Shown in pieces: positions 6,299-12,105 of a stretch of DNA of 12,105 bases. The notes below the pieces were generated by a model. That model was not told the DNA's origin. It did not search any database and worked only from the letters and a program-made list of their open reading frames with translations. This DNA comes from an uncultured Mollicutes bacterium (GTDB lineage Bacteria > Bacillota_I > Bacilli_A > RF39 > UBA660), in the NCBI GenBank assembly GCA_900550145.1, contig URRF01000034.1, forward strand, positions 1-12,105, read 5' to 3'. The position numbers and the translations under genes are program-made. Within the stretch, counting starts at the first letter, position 1. The number at the start of each line of letters is the position of its first letter.

Positions 6299-6865
6299 AT
6301 GAAATTATTATTACATATTTGTTGTGCTCCATGTAGTGCGACTTGTATAAAAGTGTTAAGAGGCGAGGGTGTTGATATTACAGGTTATTGGTATAATCCT
6401 AATATTCAACCATTTACTGAATATGATAGTAGATTGAATGCATTGAAAGAATATTCTAGGATGATAGATTTACCTGTTATCTATAATGATTATTATAATT
6501 TAAAGGAATTTGTTAGTAATGTAAGTAATAGTTTAGATAATAGATGTGGTTATTGTTATTTATCTAGATTAGAAAATACTGCTTTATATGCAAGTCAAAA
6601 TGGATATGATGCGTTTAGTACAACATTATTTATAAGTCCATATCAAAATCATGATTTAGTAAAAAAGATATGTGAGAATCTTAGCAAGAAATATAATATA
6701 AAGTTTTTATATAGAGATTTTAGACCTTATTATTATGAAGGAAAAACAATGTTTAAGGAAACGGGTCTTTATATGCAAAAATACTGTGGATGTGTATTTA
6801 GTGAAGAAGAAAGATATCAAAAACGTATAGATAAACGTAATAATTCTGTTATTGTTTCTTGTTAA
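6299..6865 (+). CDS. queH: Epoxyqueuosine reductase QueH
   Basis: QueH (former DUF208) reduces epoxyqueuosine to queuosine in the anticodon loop of GUN tRNAs, replacing the cobalamin enzyme QueG. The 188-residue protein carries the family's cysteine sets: LLHICCAPC (Cys8, Cys9, Cys12), RCGYCYLSR (Cys83, Cys86) and YCGCVFSEEERY (Cys163, Cys165), of which the family uses several to bind an Fe-S cluster and iron. Other signatures are YWYNPNIQPFTEY (30-42), TTLFISPYQNHD (108-119) and DFRPYYYEG (140-148). Length is typical. The ATG at 6299 has GGTGA in front; an in-frame TTG at 6254 would add a poorly conserved leader through the promoter and is rejected. Its presence implies tRNA queuosine in this organism, either made or salvaged; other que genes are not in the window. 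Confidence 0.94.
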   Translation: MKLLLHICCAPCSATCIKVLRGEGVDITGYWYNPNIQPFTEYDSRLNALKEYSRMIDLPVIYNDYYNLKEFVSNVSNSLDNRCGYCYLSRLENTALYASQNGYDAFSTTLFISPYQNHDLVKKICENLSKKYNIKFLYRDFRPYYYEGKTMFKETGLYMQKYCGCVFSEEERYQKRIDKRNNSVIVSC

Positions 6866-6883
6866 TTAATATTAATAAAAAAT

Positions 6884-6908
6884 AAAAAGGTTCTATTTTG
6901 AACCTTTT
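6884..6908. terminator. Bidirectional terminator between queH and rpmB
   Basis: AAAAGGTTC (6885-6893) pairs perfectly with GAACCTTTT (6900-6908) around the loop TATTTT. The flanking A-run (6884-6888) and the T-rich bases after 6905 give U-tracts in both directions. The rpmB stop (6893-6895, minus strand) lies within the hairpin. Confidence 0.82.
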
Positions 6909-7063
6909 CTTATTTTTTTAGCTTCTCTTGTAGTCATTACTTCAGTTTTACCATTGATAGTAACTTTTTGTTTATTTAAGCTTTGTTTCTTTTTAGTAGC
7001 ATTTAATGCATGAGAACGACTATTACCAAATAGTGGTTTTCTATCAGTTTTTACGTTTGCCAT
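6893..7063 (-). CDS. rpmB: 50S ribosomal protein L28
   Basis: This 56-residue basic protein is a component of the large ribosomal subunit. The family signature FGNSRSHALNATKK is at residues 12-25, followed by QKVTINGK and a basic C-terminus (TTREAKKIRKGSK). It has no cysteine, so it is the zinc-free form, and it is slightly shorter than the 60 or so residues common in Bacillota; the usual N-terminal C-x-x-x-G-K-x segment is replaced by MANVKTDRKP. The start at 7063 is preceded by GGAGG (7075-7071) at 7 bases spacing; extending the frame upstream to 7120 would cross the ribosome site and promoter. It is transcribed alone, divergent from dnaE. Confidence 0.92.
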   Translation of the reverse strand: MANVKTDRKPLFGNSRSHALNATKKKQSLNKQKVTINGKTEVMTTREAKKIRKGSK

Positions 7064-7098
7064 TTTTATTCCTCCTTTTTGGGCGAATTTACTAGATA

Positions 7099-7127
7099 AA
7101 TGTATCATAAATAATTGCATAAGTCAA
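7099..7127 (-). promoter_or_regulatory. rpmB promoter
   Basis: Reading the minus strand, TTGACT (7127-7122) is followed after 17 bases by TACATT (7104-7099), with TGA just before it forming an extended -10. The leader would be about 28 bases. Its -35 box directly abuts the -35 of the dnaE promoter. Confidence 0.72.
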
Positions 7128-7156
7128 TTGTTATATTAGGTAAAATTTGATAAAAT
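7128..7156 (+). promoter_or_regulatory. dnaE promoter
   Basis: TTGTTA (7128-7133), 17-base spacer, then TAAAAT (7151-7156) preceded by TGA as an extended -10. Transcription from about 7163 would leave a leader of about 11 bases that begins with the GGAGG at 7163-7167. Confidence 0.7.
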
Positions 7157-7173
7157 TATATTGGAGGCATAAT

Positions 7174-10053
7174 ATGAACTATATTCCGTTACGTGTAAAA
7201 ACTAGTTATTCGTTGCTTACGTCTTTAAATGATATTAAGAAGATGATTTCATTTTGTAAAAATAATAATATAAATGCTATTGCTATAACTGATAATAATA
7301 TGTATGGAGTAATGGAGTTTTATAAAGAATGTTTGAAAAGCAATATAAAACCAATTATTGGACTTGAATTAATTATAGATGATGAGTTGTTTATTTTATA
7401 TGCAAAAAATTATTTTGGATATCAAAATTTAACTAGAATAGTTTATGTAATGCAAAATGAAAAAATAACTTATGATGTATTAAAAAAGTTTTGTGATAAT
7501 TTGATATGTGTTGCTACTATAAATAATTATGAAATGTTGAGTAATATATATGACGATATTTATCTTGGATATGAAAATATAAATGAAAGAAATACAGATA
7601 TAACTGATAAGGTTGTTTATATAAATGAAATAAGATGTATGAATAAGAATGATATAGAATATTTAAAGTATTTGTATTTGATTAAAGAAGGTAAAAAGAT
7701 TACTGATTTAGTTTCTTTTGATATTAAGAGTAATTGTTATTTTGATTTTAATGATATTGATTATTTAAATGCATTGGATATTGCTAATAAATGTGATATA
7801 AAGTTTGTTCAAGATAAATCTTTGATGCCGAAGTTTGGAGTTTTAGATTCAAAAATGTATTTATTTGATTTATGTAAAAAGGGTTTGTATAAAAGATTTG
7901 ATGGAAAAGTGACTAAGAAATATTATGATAGGTTATTATATGAACTTGATGTTATAGATAAGATGGGATTTAATGATTATTTTCTTGTTGTAATGGATTA
8001 TGTTAAGTATGCAAAGAAAAACAATATTTTAGTTGGTTCCGGGAGGGGAAGTGCTGCTGGTAGTTTAGTTTCTTTTTGTTTGGGTATTACTGAGGTGGAT
8101 CCTATAAAATATGATTTGTTATTTGAACGTTTTTTAAATCCTGAAAGAGTTACGATGCCAGATATTGATATAGATTTTGATGCTAATTATAGAGATGATG
8201 TGGTTGATTATGTTATAAATAAATATGGTAAGGATAGGGTTGTTCCTATTATTACTTTTACTACATTATCTAGTAAGCAGGTATTAAGAGATATTGGAAG
8301 AATATTTGATGTTAATATAAGTAAGATGGATGAACTTACTAAGTTTATTGGTTTTAATCAAACTTTAACTGATGCGCTTAATAATATAAATTTAAAGATA
8401 TATTTGAATAACAATACTGATATTAAGAATGTATATAATATTGCGTTAAAGTTAGAGGGATTAAAAAGGCAGATATCAGTACATGCTGCGGGTGTAATAA
8501 TAAGTAGTAAATCTCTTGATTCTTATATACCGCTTACTAAGTATAATGATTATTATATTAGTGGGTATTCTATGGAACATTTAGAGGAATTAGGACTTTT
8601 GAAAATGGATTTTCTTAGTTTAAAGAATTTATCTTCTATTTCAAATATGTTATCTTTAATTCCTAATCTAACTTATAGTGATATAAGAATAGATGATAAA
8701 AAGTCAATGTCATTATTTCATAATGCGATGACTTGCGGTATATTTCAATTTGAATCATCTGGAATGAAGAATTTTTTACTTAAACTAAGGCCAAATACAT
8801 TTGATGATATTGTAGCAGCTATTGCACTTTTTAGACCAGGTCCTTCTGATAATATAGATACATATATAAGAAGGAAAAATGGGACTTTAAAGATCGATTA
8901 TTTGGATGATTCACTTGCGGATGTTTTAAAGCCAACATATGGAATAATAGTATATCAAGAGCAGATTATGCAAATAGCTAATATAATGGCTGGTTATACT
9001 TATGGAGAAGCAGATATGTTAAGACGTGCTATGAGTAAAAAGAAAAAAGAGATACTTGAAAATGAGAGAGATAAGTTTATAAAAAATAGTATTAAAAGGG
9101 GATATAAAGAAGATGTTGCTATAAAAACATATGATTTTATTATGAAGTTTGCAAATTATGGATTTAATAAATCTCATTCAGTTGCATATTCTATGATTGC
9201 TCTTAAGATGGCTTATTTAAAAGTAAACTATAAGGAATATTTTATGTCGAGTTTGCTTACTAGTGTAATTGGAAGTGAAACTAAGACAAAGGAATATATT
9301 GATGAATGTAAAAAGTTAAATATTAAATTATTTAAACCATCTATTAATAAAAGTAATTGCTATTATGTTAAAGAAAATGATGGAATAAGGTTTCCTCTTT
9401 CTATAATAAGGAATGTTGGAAGTATTACTTGTAAGGAAATTGTTAATGAGAGATTAAATGGTGAGTATATAGATTTTTTTGATTTTGTGAAAAGAACTTA
9501 TGGTAAATCTGTTAATAAAAAAGCAATTGATTGTTTGATAGATGCGGGTGTATTTGATGAATTTAATTATAATCATAATACGCTTCATAATATTGTGGAT
9601 GTCGCGATTAATTATGCAACTTTGGCTAGGGATTTAGATGATAGTTTAATTGAAAAGCCGATAATAGAGTTATTTGATGAATTTAGTGATGAAGAGATTA
9701 TTAAAAGAGAGAAGGATGTTTTTGGTTTTTATCTTAGTAATCATCCTGTAAGTAAATATAAAGTTAGATATAATAATATAGTTAATTTAAATGATATACA
9801 TAATTATTTTGATAAACATATTAATTTGATTGTGTATGTAAATAATATTAAAACAATATTATCTAAAAAGGGTGATGAAATGGCATTTTTAACTATTAGT
9901 GATGAATATACAAGTACGGATTTAACTGTGTTTCCAAATCAATTTAAAAGTATTTCTGAAATAAATAAGGGAGATATTGTGCTTGTAAATGCAAAAGTTG
10001 AAAAGAGAATGTCAAAATATCAACTTATATTAGAGAGTTTAAAGAAACTATAA
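7174..10053 (+). CDS. dnaE: DNA polymerase III alpha subunit DnaE, short form
   Basis: This 959-residue protein is a C-family replicative polymerase of the DnaE type. It has an N-terminal PHP domain (about 1-200), palm and fingers with GSGRGSAAGS (288-297) and PDIDIDF (329-335), giving catalytic Asp330/Asp332 or Asp332/Asp334, and a third Asp479 in LKMDFLSLKN. Further motifs are FRPGPSDN and the YGFNKSHSVAYS finger motif; tandem HhH follows at about 740-800. An OB-fold (about 885-958) ends the protein. IIELF at 830-834 sits where the sliding-clamp motif is expected. The PHP metal site is degenerate: the His-x-His of active forms reads RVK, and TDH reads TDN, so proofreading there is unlikely. 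It is shorter than the roughly 1100 residues usual for Bacillota DnaE and stops after the OB-fold, but shows no frameshift. In this phylum it normally extends primers for PolC. The start at 7174 has GGAGG at 7163-7167. Confidence 0.94.
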   Translation: MNYIPLRVKTSYSLLTSLNDIKKMISFCKNNNINAIAITDNNMYGVMEFYKECLKSNIKPIIGLELIIDDELFILYAKNYFGYQNLTRIVYVMQNEKITYDVLKKFCDNLICVATINNYEMLSNIYDDIYLGYENINERNTDITDKVVYINEIRCMNKNDIEYLKYLYLIKEGKKITDLVSFDIKSNCYFDFNDIDYLNALDIANKCDIKFVQDKSLMPKFGVLDSKMYLFDLCKKGLYKRFDGKVTKKYYDRLLYELDVIDKMGFNDYFLVVMDYVKYAKKNNILVGSGRGSAAGSLVSFCLGITEVDPIKYDLLFERFLNPERVTMPDIDIDFDANYRDDVVDYVINKYGKDRVVPIITFTTLSSKQVLRDIGRIFDVNISKMDELTKFIGFNQTLTDALNNINLKIYLNNNTDIKNVYNIALKLEGLKRQISVHAAGVIISSKSLDSYIPLTKYNDYYISGYSMEHLEELGLLKMDFLSLKNLSSISNMLSLIPNLTYSDIRIDDKKSMSLFHNAMTCGIFQFESSGMKNFLLKLRPNTFDDIVAAIALFRPGPSDNIDTYIRRKNGTLKIDYLDDSLADVLKPTYGIIVYQEQIMQIANIMAGYTYGEADMLRRAMSKKKKEILENERDKFIKNSIKRGYKEDVAIKTYDFIMKFANYGFNKSHSVAYSMIALKMAYLKVNYKEYFMSSLLTSVIGSETKTKEYIDECKKLNIKLFKPSINKSNCYYVKENDGIRFPLSIIRNVGSITCKEIVNERLNGEYIDFFDFVKRTYGKSVNKKAIDCLIDAGVFDEFNYNHNTLHNIVDVAINYATLARDLDDSLIEKPIIELFDEFSDEEIIKREKDVFGFYLSNHPVSKYKVRYNNIVNLNDIHNYFDKHINLIVYVNNIKTILSKKGDEMAFLTISDEYTSTDLTVFPNQFKSISEINKGDIVLVNAKVEKRMSKYQLILESLKKL

Positions 10054-10073
10054 AATTCTGATATAATTTTTAT

Positions 10074-10103
10074 TTGATTAAAGATTATAATACGTGTTAT
10101 AAT
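10074..10103 (+). promoter_or_regulatory. Promoter of the M23 peptidase gene
   Basis: TTGATT (10074-10079), an 18-base spacer and a perfect extended -10 TGTTATAAT (10095-10103). The core ATACGTGTTATAAT (10090-10103) is identical to that at 3905-3918. Transcription would start near 10110, giving a leader of about 13 bases with GAGGTGA. Confidence 0.7.
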
Positions 10104-10106
10104 CTT
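10081..10106. repeat. 26-bp palindrome spanning the M23 promoter
   Basis: AAGATTATAA (10081-10090) and TTATAATCTT (10097-10106) are perfect inverted repeats around TACGTG, whose inner ACGT is also self-complementary. No U-tract follows, so it is not a normal terminator for dnaE. It puts TATAAT on both strands and covers the -10, the position of an operator. Confidence 0.75.
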
Positions 10107-10122
10107 ACTAGAGGTGAATAGA

Positions 10123-11592
10123 ATGAATTCAAAAGAGAGGACTAAATGTATAGTAATTACTATCGTTTTATCTATAGTATGCCTTATTCCACTGTTTGAA
10201 CATAGATCTCATAAAAATAAGGAACCAGAGAGTTTGTATAGGGTTTATTTAAATGGCAGATCTATTGGTTCAATTAAATCAAAGGAAACACTTGAGAAGT
10301 ATATAAATGAAGATCAAAAAGATTTGAAAGTAAAGTATGGTGTAGATACAGTTTATTTACCTAATGGTCTTTATATAAGTAAATATAAAAGTTATGTTAA
10401 TAAAGTAATAGATGAAAAAAGTATATATAATCAAATTAAAGAAACAGAAAAATTTACTATAAAGGGTTATCAAATTATTATTAAAAATGATGATGAATTG
10501 TTTTCTATTAATGTTTTAGATAAGAAAAACTTTGAGGATGCGATTAATGATGTAGTAAAAGCACTTGTTAATAATGATGAGCTGGATACTTATCTTAGTG
10601 GTGAAGATATAGTTATAAAGTCATTTGGAAAGAAAATAGAAAACTTATATATTAAGGAAAATATTACTATGAAAGAGGCCTTTATTTCAAGTGATGAAAA
10701 GATTTATTTATCTGAAAAAGAAATAGTTAAATATTTATTGTTTGGTGATGAAATAGATGAGAAAACATATATGGTAAGAGAAGGTGATACTATTGAGAGT
10801 ATTGCTGAAGAAAATAAACTTGCTGTTGAAGAATTTTTGGTTGTTAATCAAGATTTAAAAAGTAAGAATAGCTTATTATCAATTGGACAAGAGGTATCTG
10901 TCGCGCTTATTTCACCTGTAATTACTGTTGTAGTTGAGGAACATTCTGTAGAAGAGAAGGTTATACCATTTACTACAGATATTGAATATGATAGTTCTAT
11001 GGCATGGGGAGCTACTAAAATAAAACAAGAAGGTAGAGATGGTAAACAAATAGTAACCCAAAAGATAAAGTATGAAAATGGGGAAATAAAGAATGCATTA
11101 ATTGCTAATACTGAGGTTGTGGATGAAGCAGTTAATAGAGTTAAAGTTATTGGAACAATGAGTAATTTTACTATTGATCCTAATGATATACCAGATTCTG
11201 GTGATTGGTATTGGCCTACAAAAAGTCCATATATAATTACAAGTCCATATGGTTGGCGTTGGGGTGCTTTACATGATGGTACTGATATAAGTGGTACTGG
11301 ACATGGTTCACCTATATATGCTGCTAATAATGGTATTGTATACAAAGTTTTCTATGATGGAATAGGTGGAAATCAAATAATTATAGCACATTCAAATAAC
11401 TATTATACTTGGTATGCACATTTATCTGCTCAATACGTTTCAACTGGTCAAACTGTAAAAAGAGGAGATTTAATTGGTGGTATGGGATGTACTGGTAGTG
11501 CATGTACAGGAACGCATTTACATTTTGCTGCTTATAAAGGAATTCCAGGTAGAGGTGGACAATCATTTAATTCAATGGCATTATATAGATAA
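10123..11592 (+). CDS. LysM-G5-M23 cell-wall endopeptidase, membrane-anchored
   Basis: This 489-residue peptidoglycan hydrolase is anchored by an N-terminal hydrophobic segment (about 9-25: CIVITIVLSIVCLIPLF) after a short basic start. A region of about 190 residues without a name follows, then LysM (216-260, YMVREGDTIESIAEENKL), which binds glycan, a G5-like domain (268-345, VVVEEHSVEEKVIPF) and an M23 metallopeptidase domain (374-475). Zinc and catalytic residues are all present: His384 and Asp388 (HDGTD), His433 (YAHL), His465 and His467 (HLHF). It is therefore expected to be active on wall cross-links outside the membrane. Cys456 and Cys461 flank the loop before HLHF and could form a disulfide. 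The start at 10123 follows GAGGTGA; an in-frame GTG at 10114 lies within that site and is rejected. It is monocistronic. Confidence 0.92.
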   Translation: MNSKERTKCIVITIVLSIVCLIPLFEHRSHKNKEPESLYRVYLNGRSIGSIKSKETLEKYINEDQKDLKVKYGVDTVYLPNGLYISKYKSYVNKVIDEKSIYNQIKETEKFTIKGYQIIIKNDDELFSINVLDKKNFEDAINDVVKALVNNDELDTYLSGEDIVIKSFGKKIENLYIKENITMKEAFISSDEKIYLSEKEIVKYLLFGDEIDEKTYMVREGDTIESIAEENKLAVEEFLVVNQDLKSKNSLLSIGQEVSVALISPVITVVVEEHSVEEKVIPFTTDIEYDSSMAWGATKIKQEGRDGKQIVTQKIKYENGEIKNALIANTEVVDEAVNRVKVIGTMSNFTIDPNDIPDSGDWYWPTKSPYIITSPYGWRWGALHDGTDISGTGHGSPIYAANNGIVYKVFYDGIGGNQIIIAHSNNYYTWYAHLSAQYVSTGQTVKRGDLIGGMGCTGSACTGTHLHFAAYKGIPGRGGQSFNSMALYR

Positions 11593-11622
11593 GAATAGGA
11601 CTAATATTAGTTCTTTTCTTTT
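11593..11622 (+). terminator. Intrinsic terminator of the M23 gene
   Basis: AGGACTA (11597-11603, last base of the preceding AATAGG included) pairs with TAGTTCT (11608-11614) around ATAT, with one G-U. After one mismatch three more pairs (11593-11595 with 11616-11618) extend the stem. T-rich sequence follows to 11622. It begins right after the TAA at 11590-11592. Confidence 0.7.
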
Positions 11623-11641
11623 AATTTAATAAATAATTATA

Positions 11642-11671
11642 TTTACAAAACAATAAATAGGATTGTATAAT
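11642..11671 (+). promoter_or_regulatory. Promoter of the downstream surface gene
   Basis: TTTACA (11642-11647), an 18-base spacer and TATAAT (11666-11671). It is a near-consensus housekeeping promoter, stronger than most others in the window, and lacks the TAYGTG extension. The leader would be about 19 bases with GGGGTGA at 11687-11693. Confidence 0.7.
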
Positions 11672-11696
11672 AGAAATATGAAAATAGGGGTGAACT

Positions 11697-12105
11697 ATGA
11701 AAAAAAATGGTTTTATAATGTCAACATATGTATATATATTATTAGTATTTTTCTTGTTATTATTAGGAACAATGTTAGTAGTATTAAATAATACAAGATT
11801 ATTAGCAAATAAAATAAAAGAGAATACAGATGGTAATATAGATTTTAATTTGGTGTTAAAAGGGGATAAAGAAATATTTATAGTAAAAGATTCAGAGTAT
11901 ACAGAACCAGGATGTATAGCAACAACATTTGATGGAGAGAAATTAGTTACGTATATAACAAATTTATATGAAGATAGTATAACAAGAGCAAGTAATAATT
12001 TAAAGAAAGACAATACAGAAGATAAAAATATAAGATATTATGGAGCAAACCCAAATAACTATGTAAGATTTAATAATGAGTTATGGAGAATAATAGGTAT
12101 ATTTG
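11697..12105 (+). CDS. Surface/secreted repeat-family protein, 5' part
   Basis: This gene runs off the window; 136 whole codons are visible. The N-terminus MKKNGFIMSTYVYILLVFFL continues as one long hydrophobic segment (about 8-33) followed by NNTRLL and a charged stretch. The KKNGF-hydrophobic layout is pilin-like, but there is no Glu at the +5 position, so a simple membrane anchor is as likely. Residues about 48-80 (LVLKGDKEIFIVKDSEYTEP, then GCIATTFDGEK) resemble the start of a DUF5011/Ig-like domain. VRFNNELWRIIGIF at the end is identical to the start of the gene at position 1, so the two are paralogues or the same gene. The first 40 codons include 26 ending in A, against 8 of 40 in dnaE. 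The start is supported by GGGGTGA and a good promoter. Function unknown. Confidence 0.85.
   Translation, partial: MKKNGFIMSTYVYILLVFFLLLLGTMLVVLNNTRLLANKIKENTDGNIDFNLVLKGDKEIFIVKDSEYTEPGCIATTFDGEKLVTYITNLYEDSITRASNNLKKDNTEDKNIRYYGANPNNYVRFNNELWRIIGIF
12064..12105 (+). repeat. 42-bp direct repeat, right copy (identical to 1-42)
   Basis: These bases repeat 1-42 exactly. The distance between copies (12063 bases) is a multiple of three, so joining the ends keeps the surface reading frame: 123 codons before the junction plus 270 after would give 393 residues. Confidence 0.95.

Noticed and set aside
10054..10106. Palindrome as the dnaE terminator
   Set aside because: The stem is good but no T-run follows, and the sequence contains a promoter for the next gene.
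10848..11345. Antisense open frame of 165 codons inside the M23 gene
   Set aside because: It is fully contained in a gene with clear LysM, G5 and M23 motifs, and has no ribosome site or recognisable product.
11621..12013. Antisense open frame of 130 codons over the second surface gene
   Set aside because: It runs against a gene with a good promoter and ribosome site, and its hydrophobic translation mirrors the A/T-rich coding strand.
1..12105. Window as a complete 12-kb circular plasmid or phage
   Set aside because: The ends match over 42 bases, but the content is chromosomal housekeeping (dnaE, rpmB, rnhC, queH, trxA) with no replication, mobilisation or phage gene. A shared word between paralogues or an assembly loop explains it better.
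1..12105. DGR template, reverse transcriptase, CRISPR array, tRNA or insertion sequence elsewhere in the window
   Set aside because: Nothing similar to the 621-734 island, no reverse transcriptase or transposase motif, no regularly spaced repeats and no cloverleaf were seen on either strand by eye.

Overview
The window is very AT-rich (most genes look below 30% GC), uses TGG for Trp and TGA as a normal stop (end of the Nudix gene, 5620-5622), and has Gram-positive ribosome binding sites, U-tract terminators, RNase HIII, a zinc-less short L28 and an envelope M23 peptidase. This fits a Bacillota lineage with a small genome, such as the uncultivated gut Bacilli/RF39-type groups. That placement is inference from gene content and composition.

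Layout: (1) 1-815, 3' part of a secreted or surface protein, containing a sharply bounded 50% GC, adenine-poor segment (about 621-734) near its C-terminus. (2) 905-1672, an HPt-receiver phosphorelay protein, convergent with (3) rnhC (RNase HIII, minus strand), the two sharing a bidirectional terminator. (4) cvpA-trxA, divergent from rnhC and ended by a terminator. (5) 3944-6865, a run of a membrane protein, a Nudix hydrolase, an unrecognised 207-residue protein and queH. (6) rpmB (L28, minus strand) back-to-back with dnaE, with abutting -35 boxes. (7) A LysM-G5-M23 cell-wall peptidase whose promoter lies inside a 26-bp palindrome. (8) 11697-12105, the 5' part of a surface gene of the same kind as the first.

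The best candidate for something unusual is the surface family. The last 42 bases of the window are identical to the first 42 and lie in the same reading frame, so the two ends are either two paralogues or one gene seen twice through an assembly loop. Joined, they would make a plausible 393-residue protein: N-terminal membrane anchor, short Ig-like segment, Cys-containing body, and a C-terminal region ending in the GC island. The island (A falls from 42% to 16%, A-ending codons from 13/38 to 1/38) is what the variable repeat of a diversity-generating retroelement (DGR) target looks like. No reverse transcriptase or template repeat is in the window, so this remains a hypothesis.

The other genes are ordinary housekeeping or envelope functions: replication (dnaE, rnhC), translation (rpmB), tRNA queuosine (queH), redox (trxA), and wall remodelling (M23). 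Three genes for envelope or signalling functions share a TAYGTGTTATAAT promoter core, whereas rnhC, rpmB and dnaE use -35/-10 promoters. No tRNA, rRNA, CRISPR, insertion sequence or origin was seen, and no gene-free stretch exceeds 300 bases.
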